Numbered from the stretch's first letter, positions 40,749 through 49,902 are shown. The stretch: DNA of 64,000 nucleotides from JBEDUK01 sp040414485 (GCA_040414485.1 JBEDUK010000096.1:65841-129840); one strand, 5' to 3'. The notes: a model not told the origin generated them from the sequence alone. Numbers and translations are program-made.

Positions 40749-42446
40749 TCAGGCGGTCAGTCCCGCCTTGGTCAGCCGGATGTGGCCCATGCCCGTGAAC
40801 TCGGCGCCGGCGATCGTCGGCTTGGACGCGGACATGTGGTTGTAGAAGTACGGGAACACGATCGGCGTGTCGTCCAGCAGCATCGTCTCGATCTGCTTGG
40901 CGACCGCCCGCTGCGCGTCCAGATCGACGGCTGCCACGTACTGACCCACCAGCGTGTCGTACGCCGGGTTCTTGTAGTGCGCGGCGTTCCACGTGCCGGT
41001 CGACAACAGGGGCGCGGCGAGGAACACGTTCGGCACGCCGCGGTGACCGTAGTCGGTGATGCCCATGGGCGAGTTGAGCCAGTACTTGCTGTAGTAGGTG
41101 TTGGCGTCCTGGACCTGCAGCTTGATGGTGATCTTGATCTGGGCGGCCGCCTGCTGGATCAGCTGGGCCAGCTGCGGGATCTCGTATCCGTTCCACGTGT
41201 ACAGCGTGACGTTGAACCCGTTCGCCGCGCCGCCCTGGGACATCAGCTGCTGAGCCTGCGAAATGTTCTGCGCGCGCTGCGGCACGGACGTGTCCGTCTG
41301 TGGGAAGGCCGGGGCGAAGGGCGAGTCGTTGCCCAGGTCCGCCTTTCCGTTCATCAATCCGCTGACCAGGTCCGGCCGGTTGAGCGACAGCGCGAGCGCC
41401 TGCCTGATCTCCTTCTTGTCGAACGGCGCCTGGTCCGTTCGCATGTGGACCTGGCGGTGCGCGCTCGACTTGGTCGCGTAGACGGTGATGGCCGAATCGT
41501 TGAGCAGCGCCTGCCCCGTGGCCGCGGAGAACTGCGCGATGACGTCGATGGAGCCCTGCTGGAGTCCGAGCACCTGAGGCTGCTGATCGGCGAAATACTT
41601 CAGCGAGAAGCCGTCCAGGTACGGCAGGCCCTGCTGCCAGTAACTGGGACTCTTCACGTAGGTCACGCCGGTCTGGCTGTTGAAGTTCGACATCTTCCAG
41701 GGGCCGGTTCCGATGAACGACTTCGTGTAGTCGCCGCCGTAGTCGTAGGACGCCGGAAGGATGATCACGTTGTAGTTGTCGGAGCTCACCAGGTACGGGA
41801 ACGAGCCGTTCGGCGCCTTGAGCGTGCACACCACGGTGTCCGAACCCTGCGCCGCCACGCCGTCCGGCTCGAGGACGCCGGTGAACGCCGACAGCGCATT
41901 CCCCTTGTTCGCGGGGTCGCTGTGTGCCTTCAGCGTCGCGACGACGTCGTCGGCCGTCAGCTGGGTCGAGCCGTCGTTGTACGTGACGCCCTGGCGGATC
42001 TTGAACGTCCACACCGAACCGTCCGTGTTGGGCGACCAGCTCTCCGCGATGACGGGCTCGAGCTGAAGCTTGTCGTTCGACCACGTGAGGTACTGACCCG
42101 CCTGGCCGAGGGTCGCCAAGCCGCCCTCATCCGCCACGGTCAGGGGGTTGACCGCGCCCGCCGGGCTGATCTCCGAGACCGTGATCGTCCCGCCGGCCTT
42201 CACGGAACCGCCGCCCGGCGTGGGGCTTCCGCCGACGGTCGCGGTTGGGCTCGGGGCGCCGCTGTTGTTGTTGCCGCATGCCGCGGCGATGAAGGCCACC
42301 AGCGAGAAACTCATCCCGACGACGGTCCCCCGACGCATGAACTCGCGGCGGGAGATCTTGCCCGCGCGCAGCTCGTCGATCAGGTGGTTCTCGACGTCCG
42401 AACGCTGACGCCGGATGTCGTCCAGCTGTTCCTGCGGATCCTTCAT
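40749..42446 (-). CDS. Family 5 extracellular solute-binding lipoprotein of the ABC transporter
   Basis: 565 aa. Residues 32-37 SRREFM are a twin-arginine motif, followed by a hydrophobic stretch and a lipobox ending AAAC57, so it is probably a Tat-exported lipoprotein; a 31-residue charged stretch precedes the twin Arg. The mature part is SBP_bac_5: LAVSLNRPDLVSGLMNG-type central block and ITIKLQVQDANTYY. It would bind a peptide-, opine- or conjugate-like ligand. ATG 42446 follows GAGAGGGGGA. Divergent from the IclR-type regulator. Confidence 0.92.
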   Translation of the reverse strand: MKDPQEQLDDIRRQRSDVENHLIDELRAGKISRREFMRRGTVVGMSFSLVAFIAAACGNNNSGAPSPTATVGGSPTPGGGSVKAGGTITVSEISPAGAVNPLTVADEGGLATLGQAGQYLTWSNDKLQLEPVIAESWSPNTDGSVWTFKIRQGVTYNDGSTQLTADDVVATLKAHSDPANKGNALSAFTGVLEPDGVAAQGSDTVVCTLKAPNGSFPYLVSSDNYNVIILPASYDYGGDYTKSFIGTGPWKMSNFNSQTGVTYVKSPSYWQQGLPYLDGFSLKYFADQQPQVLGLQQGSIDVIAQFSAATGQALLNDSAITVYATKSSAHRQVHMRTDQAPFDKKEIRQALALSLNRPDLVSGLMNGKADLGNDSPFAPAFPQTDTSVPQRAQNISQAQQLMSQGGAANGFNVTLYTWNGYEIPQLAQLIQQAAAQIKITIKLQVQDANTYYSKYWLNSPMGITDYGHRGVPNVFLAAPLLSTGTWNAAHYKNPAYDTLVGQYVAAVDLDAQRAVAKQIETMLLDDTPIVFPYFYNHMSASKPTIAGAEFTGMGHIRLTKAGLTA

Positions 42447-42580
42447 GCCCGTCCCCCTCTCGCCGCCATCGCGCGCGGCGTTCCGCCGGCAGATCACCGG
42501 TCAAGCGGTCGTCGTATCACGGATGCTCGCACCCGTCAAACGGATAGGTGTACGAGCGCGTCGAACGCCCGAGTTTGCCC

Positions 42581-42610
42581 TTGACAGCCACACGGCGGCG
42601 GATCGACACT
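42581..42610 (+). promoter_or_regulatory. Candidate promoter of the IclR-type regulator gene
   Basis: TTGACA (42581-42586) and GACACT (42605-42610), 18-base spacing. The -10 ends nine bases before ATG 42620, so a leaderless or near-leaderless transcript is expected. The region 42447-42619 is the divergent control region with the transporter operon and probably holds the regulator's operator, which I could not pinpoint. Confidence 0.5.
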
Positions 42611-42619
42611 TCGTTCGTC

Positions 42620-43462
42620 ATGAGGGACGTCGTTCCGCAAGCGGAACAGCAGCGGATTGCCGGTTCGCCCGGGGTCCACACGTCCCTTTCGGTGATGGAG
42701 GCCGTGGCCGCGGACGGGCCGCTGACGCTGGCGGATCTCGCGGGCCGGCTGCACACCCCGAAGAGCTCGCTGCATCGCGTCTGCGCGGTCCTGGTGGAGA
42801 GGGACTGGCTGGTGCGGCGGCCGCACGGCCGGTTCGACCTCGGCATCCGTGCCATCGGTCTGACGCAGCGATCGCTGGAGTTGCCGATCGTGACCGCGTT
42901 CCGAAGCGTCTCCGCGAACCTGCTCACCCTGCACGACGAGACGGTGTGCCTGGCGGTGCTCGACGGCGAAGACTCGGTGTTCGTCGCCCTCGAGGAGACC
43001 TCGCAGCCCGTCCGCCTCATGACGCGGGTGGGAAGCCGAACACCGGCGTTCGCCTCCGCCAGCGGCCGGGTGATCCTGGCCGACCGCTCGCCGGCGGTGG
43101 TGGCCGCCCAGTACGCCGGACGAACGCTCGTGACGCCCACCGGGCGGCGACTCCGCGGGGTCGAAGAACTGCTGGAGATCCTGTCCGAGGTGCGCGAACG
43201 CGGGTTCGGCGAGAACGACCAGGAGACGGCAGTGGGGCTGTACACCGCGAGCGTGCCGGTGAGGGGCGCGAGCGACGCCGTCGTCGCGGCCATGACCGTC
43301 TGCATCCCGACCTCGCGGCTCACCGGAGAGCGGCGCGGGCGAATCATCGCCGACCTCGTCGCGGCCGGCCTCCGGCTTTCGGAGAGCGTGTCCTGGCTCC
43401 CGGCGTGGAACGCCACGCGCGCGGAGGTGCATCGCCCCGGCGACCGGACGCGCGTCCGCTAG
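42620..43462 (+). CDS. IclR-family transcriptional regulator
   Basis: 280 aa. N-terminal winged helix: SLSVMEAVAADGPLTLADLAGRLHTPKSSLHRVC. C-terminal IclR effector domain: VCLAVLDGEDSVFVALEE, TPAFASASGRVILAD, and GFGENDQETAVGLYTASVPV. IclR proteins usually repress or activate the divergent catabolic operon in response to its substrate, which here is the ABC transporter/Fae/dehydrogenase operon. ATG 42620 matches the promoter; GTG 42548 would add 24 residues and is less likely. Confidence 0.9.
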   Translation: MRDVVPQAEQQRIAGSPGVHTSLSVMEAVAADGPLTLADLAGRLHTPKSSLHRVCAVLVERDWLVRRPHGRFDLGIRAIGLTQRSLELPIVTAFRSVSANLLTLHDETVCLAVLDGEDSVFVALEETSQPVRLMTRVGSRTPAFASASGRVILADRSPAVVAAQYAGRTLVTPTGRRLRGVEELLEILSEVRERGFGENDQETAVGLYTASVPVRGASDAVVAAMTVCIPTSRLTGERRGRIIADLVAAGLRLSESVSWLPAWNATRAEVHRPGDRTRVR

Positions 43463-43464
43463 CG

Positions 43465-46400
43465 TCACCGCCGTCCCGCGGCCTGCCGACCCGTCGCCGG
43501 CCGATCCGTCGCCGGCCGATCCGTCGCCCCAGACCCGGATCCCTCGCGGCCGGCCTCGGCGCGGGCCAGGACGCCCGCCACCGCCGCCCGCGATGAGACG
43601 CCGAGCTTCGCGAAGATGCTCGCCAGGTGGGACTCGACCGTCTTGTCGCTGACGAACAGCTCCCGGGCGATCTCCCGGTTCGTCCTTCCCTCGCCGACGA
43701 GGTGGGCGACTTCCAGCTCCCGTCGGCTGAGGCCGAGCACGTCGGATGCGCCCCGTCGCTCCTGGGCCACCCCGACGCCACGGCGGCCGAGCGAGCGCAG
43801 CCTTAGCGCCGCCACCTGCTTGAGGCGCTCCGCGCCACAGTCGGCAAACGTCGCCATCGCGCGTTCGATCTCGACGACCGCATCAGTTCGCCGGTCGAGC
43901 GCGGCAAGGCACTCGCCGGACACGACCAAGGCGCGCGCGGCGTCGAGCCGATCATCGACCTCGAGGAACGCTTCCACCGCCGAGCGCGCCCGCTCCAGCG
44001 CCGCCCTGACCCGCGCGCGCCCACCTTTTGACGCCGCATCGGCCTGTGCCCGAGCCAAGAGGCCGAACGCCCGCCGTCCGACCAGTTCGAGCGGCAAGGC
44101 GGACGCCTCGGCACGGGCGGCCCAGTCGTTGGCGGCGTCTGGACAGCCACGCTCGACCTCGGCGCGGGCGAGCACCTCGTACCAGTCCGGCCGTGACGCC
44201 GGATCGAAGCCCGGCAACTCAACCCCGCCGCCGGCGGTGAGCACGGCATCCACGCAGCCCGCCGCGTCGCCTGCCGCCAGCCGCGCCTGCCCGAGAATCG
44301 CGAGGGCGAGCGTCGAGAACCAGTCGCGAACGCTGCCGGCCGTCTCGACCGCGCGCTTCCCCATGTCGAGCGCGGTTCCCAGGTCGCCGCGCCACGTGGC
44401 GATCCGGCACAGCATCGCCAGCGACATCGTGTGGAGCTCATCGCTCCCTGTCTGCAGCGCCGCCTCGCGGGCGTCGTTGAAGCATTCGGCCGCGGCCGGC
44501 AGGTCGCCCTGCCACTTCAGCACGCTTCCCAGCCCGACCAGCAGATGGGTGAGGAGATGCGCCTGTCCCGTGGTCCGCGCCAGGGCCAGGGCTCGCTCGA
44601 GGTGCCGCTGGGCGTCCGCGTAGCGTTCGACGAACTGCTCCGTCCAGCCCACCCACATCAGGGCGTCGAGCCTGCCCCCCAGATCCCGATCGCTCATGCC
44701 CTCGATCAGCTCCGACGCCTCCGACAGCCGTCGGCAGGCGGAGGAGATGTCCCCGTCCGTGTAGCTCGCCAGCGCGAGGATCCCGATGGCCGCCGCGCGG
44801 AGCGAACCGCCGTCCGCTGCGGCGTGCCCGTCGCCGGTCGCCTCCAGCGCCTCACCGGCCCACCGCCGGGCGTCGTCGAAGTCGCCGCGCATGATCCCGC
44901 CGGCCGCGAGTTCGACCTTCAGGCCGGCCGCGCCCGGCGCCGCCGGGTCGGCGAGCGCGGCCAGTTCGGCCTGCAGCAGCGTCCGGGCCTCGTCGTGGCG
45001 ACCCAGCAAGTGGTCGAGGGTCGCGCAGAACGCCACCACCGGTTCGCGCCGCTCGAACGGGTCGCGCTCCATGAGCCCCAGCGCCTCACGGAGCGCGTCC
45101 CGTCCGGCCTGGAGCCGGCCCGACAGTCCGAGCGCCGTGGCCATCTCCACCAGCAACTCCAGCCGGCGAGGCGACGTCGATTCCTCCTCGGGCAGCAGCC
45201 GGAGCGCCGCCTCCAGCCAGTGGGCGGCCGTCGCCGGCGCGCGCCTCACCACGGCGTGCGCGCCGTCGACCAGGACGCCAATCGCCTCCTCCTCCCCCAC
45301 CCGGGCCGACCGCTCCGCATGGTGGGCCCTGGCGGGGATCGGCGCCCCGCGCCGCTCGAGAGCGGCCCACGCCCGCGCGTGAGCCCGCAGTCGCCAGCCT
45401 GCCGGAGCGCTCTCGTACGCCGCCCGCCGGACCATCGGATGCCGGAAACGGAACCTCGGGCGGCCGCGATCGCTTCGAACCAGGTCCAACGACACGAGGC
45501 GGTCGATCGCGTCCAGACCGGCGTCCTCGTCGATGCCGGCGACCTCGGCCGCCAGGTCCGCTTCGAACGGGTCGCCCAGCACCGCGGCCGCCTGGGCCAC
45601 GCGGAGCGCGTCCTCGCCCGCCGAGGCGAGTTCGGCCTGCAGCACGCCGCTCACGCCGGGCGGGATGGGCTCGGCCTCCCCGTCCTCGAGGGGATCCGGC
45701 CCCGACACCGGATCCGGGTGCGCTCCCGGTGCCGGACGGCCCGCCGCGACCGTCCGGGCCAGCGCCTCGAGGTAGAACGGCACGCCGCCGCTCGCCCGAT
45801 ACAGCCGCCGCCTGCCGTCGCGCGAGAAGCGCTCGCCCAGGAACCGGTCGGCCTCGTCCTCGGACAGCGGCCCGAGCGCCACGTGCTCGACGGTGCCCCA
45901 CGCCGCGGCTTCGCGCAGCGCCGCCGCCAGCCGGGGCGGGACCTGCCGCGGCCGGTACGCCAACGCGATCAGCATCGGGGCCGCGGGCGGATGCCGGAGC
46001 AGGTACGACAGGAGCTCGAGCGAGGCCTGATCCGCCCAGTGCACGTCGTCCAGCGCCAGCACGGCCCCGGACGTTCCGGCCAGCAGCGACAGCAGCGCCC
46101 GCACGTCGGCGTACAGCCGGTAACGCTCCGTGCCGGCGGGAAGCGACTCATCCTTTGCGTCCTGATCGAGCCCAGGCGTGTCGATCGCCTCGGCGCCGCT
46201 TGAAGGTGGCCCCTCCGGTCGCAGGGACGGGAAGATCGCGGCCAGCTGACGGCGGCGCGGCCCGTCGAGCACGACCGCCGGCTCCGTCGCCGGCACGGCC
46301 GCGGCCTGCTCACCGGCCGACAGCTCATGGTCCAGCGCGTCGACGAAGATCCCGAACGGCGACACGCGTTCGAGCTCGGCAGCTCTCCCGGAGAACGTGG

Positions 46401-46575
46401 GGATGCCGCCCGCGGACGCCTCGCGCGCCAGTTCGAGCAGCAGCGTGGTCTTGCCGATGCCCGGGTCGCCGAGCACCTCGAGGACCGCCGACCCTCCCGC
46501 GCGAAGGTCGCCCACGAGCCGTGCCAGGAGCGCCAGTTCGGCCTCCCGACCCACCAGGCCGGACCGGTCCTGCAT
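43465..46575 (-). CDS. Large ATP-binding LuxR-family regulator (AAA ATPase-TPR-HTH)
   Basis: 1036 aa. N-terminal AAA: Walker A GDPGIGKTT (36-44), Walker B region VLALDDVHWA. Middle part is a long TPR-like helical repeat. The C-terminal LuxR HTH runs LSRRELEVAHLVGEGRTNREIA and continues to SDKTVESHLASIFAKLGV. The last 25 residues are low-complexity ATDRPATDRPATGR. Such LAL-type proteins are usually activators triggered by a ligand on the helical domain. SD AGGAGGTG precedes ATG 46575; the longer open frame upstream is not coding. Confidence 0.92.
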   Translation of the reverse strand: MQDRSGLVGREAELALLARLVGDLRAGGSAVLEVLGDPGIGKTTLLLELAREASAGGIPTFSGRAAELERVSPFGIFVDALDHELSAGEQAAAVPATEPAVVLDGPRRRQLAAIFPSLRPEGPPSSGAEAIDTPGLDQDAKDESLPAGTERYRLYADVRALLSLLAGTSGAVLALDDVHWADQASLELLSYLLRHPPAAPMLIALAYRPRQVPPRLAAALREAAAWGTVEHVALGPLSEDEADRFLGERFSRDGRRRLYRASGGVPFYLEALARTVAAGRPAPGAHPDPVSGPDPLEDGEAEPIPPGVSGVLQAELASAGEDALRVAQAAAVLGDPFEADLAAEVAGIDEDAGLDAIDRLVSLDLVRSDRGRPRFRFRHPMVRRAAYESAPAGWRLRAHARAWAALERRGAPIPARAHHAERSARVGEEEAIGVLVDGAHAVVRRAPATAAHWLEAALRLLPEEESTSPRRLELLVEMATALGLSGRLQAGRDALREALGLMERDPFERREPVVAFCATLDHLLGRHDEARTLLQAELAALADPAAPGAAGLKVELAAGGIMRGDFDDARRWAGEALEATGDGHAAADGGSLRAAAIGILALASYTDGDISSACRRLSEASELIEGMSDRDLGGRLDALMWVGWTEQFVERYADAQRHLERALALARTTGQAHLLTHLLVGLGSVLKWQGDLPAAAECFNDAREAALQTGSDELHTMSLAMLCRIATWRGDLGTALDMGKRAVETAGSVRDWFSTLALAILGQARLAAGDAAGCVDAVLTAGGGVELPGFDPASRPDWYEVLARAEVERGCPDAANDWAARAEASALPLELVGRRAFGLLARAQADAASKGGRARVRAALERARSAVEAFLEVDDRLDAARALVVSGECLAALDRRTDAVVEIERAMATFADCGAERLKQVAALRLRSLGRRGVGVAQERRGASDVLGLSRRELEVAHLVGEGRTNREIARELFVSDKTVESHLASIFAKLGVSSRAAVAGVLARAEAGREGSGSGATDRPATDRPATGRQAAGRR

Positions 46576-46615
46576 TGGAACGGTGCACCTCCTCCCACCG
46601 TCCCCCCTGCCGGGC

Positions 46616-46621
46616 ACCCTA
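46616..46621 (-). promoter_or_regulatory. -10 box TAGGGT before the LuxR-family gene
   Basis: Minus-strand TAGGGT about 40 bases before ATG 46575, leaving a leader with the AGGAGGTG ribosome binding site. Confidence 0.35.
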
Positions 46622-46653
46622 CCAAACCCGTCCCGGCGCCCACTCGGGGCCCT

Positions 46654-46688
46654 ATCAGGGATCGCCGAACGGTAGGGATTCCCCTGAT
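46654..46688. promoter_or_regulatory. Inverted repeat in the LuxR/secreted-protein divergent region
   Basis: ATCAGGG (46654-46660) and CCCTGAT (46682-46688) form a perfect 7-base inverted repeat separated by 21 bases, with a further imperfect palindrome AGGGATTCCCCT inside. It lies upstream of the minus-strand -10 at 46616-46621, where an activator would bind. Candidate operator for the LuxR-family regulator or the divergent gene. Confidence 0.45.
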
Positions 46689-46797
46689 GTGAGCCCCGAG
46701 GCGGCCCGCGAGAGTCGCCGTCGCCGTCGCGACCGCGGCGGAGGTGGTTCGACAGCGCGGCACGGCACCAACGCCGCGCGGAAGGAGGACAGGCACC

Positions 46798-47517
46798 ATG
46801 AGCATCCGTTCGACCTCGCGGACCCCGGCCTCGCCGGCAACCTCGCGGACGCACCGGCGGGCGGCCGGACGCATCGCGGCCTTCGTGATCACCGCGACCA
46901 TCGCCGTCGCCGCGACGTCCGGCGTCGGCTCCGCGTTCGCCGGCTCGGCGGCGCCGCAGGCTCCGGCGAAGAAGGTCCACAAGACGACCTTCTCGCTGGT
47001 CCCCAACACGCCGTTCCTGAACTGCATGCAGGCGAAAGGCGAGACGGCCACGGCCGTCGCCACGGTCACCCGCAACAAGCTCAACGACAAGCTGGATCTG
47101 GAGCTCTCGGGCTTCAAGTCGCACCTGGACTTCGACCTGTTCACGGTCCAGACGAGCCCGTTCCTGTCCGACGGGACGCCGGACCCGAGCTTCACGAACT
47201 TCGGGCTCGCCTGGTATCAGTCGGACGTCCACACCGACGACGACGGCGAGGCCAGCGTCACGATCAAGACGATCCTGCTGGACCAGATCTTCGGCTTCGA
47301 CCCCGCCGTGTCGCTCAGCCCGACGAACACGTTCCACCTCGGGTTCTGGTTCAACGACCCGCAGACGCCGGTGCCCTGCGGTTACAACGGCGCCCTGACA
47401 CCGTTCAACGGCGAGCACAACGCCGGGCCGTTCGCGTTCATCACGCTCCCCGACAAGGTGAACGACCTCGGTCCGCTGTGCACCGACCCGAAGGGCCCGG
47501 GGGTCTGCAACCCGTAG
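46798..47517 (+). CDS. Secreted protein of unknown function
   Basis: 239 aa. A long basic N-region is followed by a hydrophobic signal segment (residues about 22-46) ending AFAGSAA, so export is likely. The mature domain is beta-rich with repeated charged loops and four Cys (LNCMQ, VPCGY, PLCTD, VCNP), perhaps two disulfides. GGAAGGAGG precedes ATG 46798. It is divergent from the LuxR-family regulator, a plausible target of it. Family not recognised. Confidence 0.75.
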   Translation: MSIRSTSRTPASPATSRTHRRAAGRIAAFVITATIAVAATSGVGSAFAGSAAPQAPAKKVHKTTFSLVPNTPFLNCMQAKGETATAVATVTRNKLNDKLDLELSGFKSHLDFDLFTVQTSPFLSDGTPDPSFTNFGLAWYQSDVHTDDDGEASVTIKTILLDQIFGFDPAVSLSPTNTFHLGFWFNDPQTPVPCGYNGALTPFNGEHNAGPFAFITLPDKVNDLGPLCTDPKGPGVCNP

Positions 47518-47607
47518 CCCGTCGCACTACACACACGACGCTCACGGGGAGGGGTGGCGCCAGCCGCCCCTCCTCGCGGGTCAGACCCAACGCGGAAGGA
47601 GACTGCG

Positions 47608-48459
47608 ATGCGAACCACGACGATCGGCGCGGAGACGGCCGACGTGACCTACATGCTGGGCAGCGACGCCCGGGAGCTCGAGCGGCTGAACCGCCAGGGC
47701 GCGGTCATCCGGCCCGCCACCGAGGCGATCCTGCGCCGGGCACCCATCGCGCCGGGCATGCGCGTCCTGGACCTGGGGACCGGCACCGGTGACCTCGCGT
47801 TCCTCGTCGCCGACGCCGTCGGCCCGGAGGGCCTTGTCGTCGGCCTCGACCGCTCGCTCGACGCGCTCATCGCCGCCGAGGCGCGCCGTCGCGCGATGGA
47901 TGTGCCGAACGTGCACTTCGTGCAGGGCGACGTCACGACGTGGAAGCCCGACGACGACGAACGCTTCGACGCCCTCACGGCGCGGCTGCTCCTGTTCCAC
48001 GTTGCCGATCCGCTCGCAGTGCTCCGGCACCACATCGCGCGCGTTCGGCCGGGCGGAACGGTGCTGATCGTCGAGTTCGACGTCAGCGTCTCCCGCTCCG
48101 AGCCCACGACCCCGACGGCGGCCAGGGCGCTGGAGTGGGTCACAGAGGCCACGCGCCGCCACGGGCGCGACCCCGCCATCGGCCGGCGGATCGGGCAGTT
48201 GCTCGCGCAGGCAGGTGCCTGCGTCAAGGGCGTGCTCGGCCTGCAGCCGTACCTGCTTCCAGGCGACCCGGCCGGTCCCGACACCATCGCCGCCGCCGTC
48301 CACGCCTTTTTCCCGAGCATCGAACGGACGGGCGTGGCGACGGCCGCGGAGGTCCGGCCGGACACCATCCGGCGGCGGATCTACGGGGAGGTCCGGGATG
48401 CGGACGCCGTGGTGTTGCCCCCCGCCGTGGTCGGGGCATGGGGGACGATCCCGCGCTGA
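47608..48459 (+). CDS. Class I SAM-dependent methyltransferase
   Basis: 283 aa. SAM motif I VLDLGTGTGDLAFLVADAVGPEG, acidic residue in GLDRSLDAL, FVQGDVTTWKP, then RLLLFHVADPLAVLRHH and GGTVLIVEFD. UbiE/Methyltransf_25-like. GGAAGGAGA lies before ATG 47608. Substrate unknown. 90 bp after the secreted protein on the same strand. Confidence 0.86.
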   Translation: MRTTTIGAETADVTYMLGSDARELERLNRQGAVIRPATEAILRRAPIAPGMRVLDLGTGTGDLAFLVADAVGPEGLVVGLDRSLDALIAAEARRRAMDVPNVHFVQGDVTTWKPDDDERFDALTARLLLFHVADPLAVLRHHIARVRPGGTVLIVEFDVSVSRSEPTTPTAARALEWVTEATRRHGRDPAIGRRIGQLLAQAGACVKGVLGLQPYLLPGDPAGPDTIAAAVHAFFPSIERTGVATAAEVRPDTIRRRIYGEVRDADAVVLPPAVVGAWGTIPR

Positions 48460-48481
48460 ACCGGCGTCGCCGGACGCGAAG

Positions 48482-49030
48482 TCAGCCCCGGCCGAGCTTC
48501 GGCTTGAACGCCTCGAACGGGTTCCGGCACGCGTTGCAGAAGTGGGTCGAACGGCACAGCGTCGGCCCGAACGCGCTCTCCCGCACGGTGTCGTCGCTGC
48601 CGCAGAAGGGGCAGCGCGCTCGCTCGGGCGCCGAGCCCAGCCGGATCGGGATCGGTCCGCCGGTCGCGGCGGGCGCCTCGCCGGACGGGGGCGTGAGGCC
48701 GTGCGAGCGCAGCGCCTCGCGGCCCGCGGGCGTGATCCGGTCGCTCGTCCACGGCGGCGATGCGGCGAACCGGACGTCGACGCGGCGGCCGCCCGCCGCA
48801 TGCCCGATCGCGGCGATCACGTCTTCACGAATGACGTCGAGGGCGGGGCAGCCGGCGAAGGTCGGGAGCAGGGTGACCTGAACGGCGTCATCGGCGACAT
48901 CCACGCGCTCGACGATGCCGAGGTCCACGATGGACAGCGGCGGGATCTCCGGATCGTGGACGTTCCGCAGCGCCGCTCGAACGCGGGCTTCGTCGTCGAC
49001 GGCCGGCAGTTCGTCAGTCTGCCTCACCAT
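48482..49030 (-). CDS. paaD: Phenylacetyl-CoA epoxidase-associated subunit PaaD
   Basis: 182 aa. N-terminal MIP18/DUF59 domain (VHDPEIPPLSIVDLGIVERV, TFAGCPALDVIREDV) and C-terminal zinc ribbon with Cys pairs CPFC and CNAC and an FKPK end, as in PaaD/PaaJ. It is thought to help deliver iron-sulfur or metal to the PaaABCE multicomponent epoxidase of phenylacetate catabolism. ATG 49030 overlaps the paaC stop by seven bases. Confidence 0.9.
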   Translation of the reverse strand: MVRQTDELPAVDDEARVRAALRNVHDPEIPPLSIVDLGIVERVDVADDAVQVTLLPTFAGCPALDVIREDVIAAIGHAAGGRRVDVRFAASPPWTSDRITPAGREALRSHGLTPPSGEAPAATGGPIPIRLGSAPERARCPFCGSDDTVRESAFGPTLCRSTHFCNACRNPFEAFKPKLGRG

Positions 49031-49896
49031 TTCGCACCCGGATGCGCTCGGTACATCCCCGTGAGGTTCTCCCACAGCGCCGCAAAGTCATCGGAATGGA
49101 TTCCCGCCCGGCCGCCGGATCCGGCGAACGAGCCCCGGTGCTCCCAGCGTCCGTCCACGCGCTCCACGCCCGGGACCGCGAGGGGTGCAGCCGGCGCCAT
49201 CTCGCCGGAGCCGGTCGGGACCATCTCACCGACGGGGCGGTGGCGCTCCAGGACGTAGTCGAGCGAGAGCGCCTCCAGCGACTCGCCCAACGCCGCGAGC
49301 CATCGTCCGAGCATCTCCTCGCTCGAGGACGGCAGCACGCCGCTTCCGACCAGCGACGGTTCATCGGGAAGTGGCTCGAACAGCGCGAGCGCCTCGGGGA
49401 TCGCCGCCTCCAGACCGTCGGCCAGGCGCTGCCGCCCCGTGACGGGCCCCTCCGCGAGCCGGCGCACCCACGTCTCCGCGTGGTCCAGGTGGTACGCCTC
49501 TTCGAGCTGCATCAGCCGAGCCAGGTCCGCCAGTTCGGACCACGACGACGCGGCGAGCGCCTCGAGCCGGACCGCGTCCGCGCGGTCGTACAGGTACTGG
49601 CGCGCGATGGTGTAGCCCCACTCGCGATTCGGCCGTTCGCACATGACGGCATTCCGGTATTCGGGCGGCTCGCGGCCGAGCGCCAGCCGGTCCTCCTCGC
49701 CCTGGGCGGGCCACGTCTCGCCGATCAGCCGGTACAGGAGCCGGGCATGCGCCATCTCGTCCTGCGCGATCGAGGAGAACGCCAGGTCCTCCTCCAGGTG
49801 GGGCGCCCATCCGGTCCATTCCGAATGCCGGTGGCCGATGATGAGCTCGTCGTCGGCGAGCGCGAGCGCGAGCGTCAGGCGCGGGTCTTCGGTCAC
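49024..49896 (-). CDS. paaC: 1,2-phenylacetyl-CoA epoxidase structural subunit PaaC
   Basis: 290 aa ferritin-like structural subunit that pairs with PaaA in the di-iron monooxygenase. DDELIIGHRHSEWTGWAPHLEEDLAFSSIAQDEMAHARLLY and MQLEEAYHLDHAETWVRRL are conserved PaaC blocks. GTG 49896 has a minus-strand TACCAT six bases upstream, so a leaderless start is likely. paaA and paaB are about 8 kb away on the same strand. Confidence 0.93.
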   Translation of the reverse strand: MTEDPRLTLALALADDELIIGHRHSEWTGWAPHLEEDLAFSSIAQDEMAHARLLYRLIGETWPAQGEEDRLALGREPPEYRNAVMCERPNREWGYTIARQYLYDRADAVRLEALAASSWSELADLARLMQLEEAYHLDHAETWVRRLAEGPVTGRQRLADGLEAAIPEALALFEPLPDEPSLVGSGVLPSSSEEMLGRWLAALGESLEALSLDYVLERHRPVGEMVPTGSGEMAPAAPLAVPGVERVDGRWEHRGSFAGSGGRAGIHSDDFAALWENLTGMYRAHPGAKW

Positions 49897-49902
49897 CCCT
49901 CA

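Noticed and set aside
43465..47418. Reading the LuxR-family frame as a 1317-aa protein starting near 47418.
   Set aside because: The extra 281 residues are compositionally shadow-like and run antisense to the secreted-protein gene; the AAA domain and a good ribosome binding site start at 46575.
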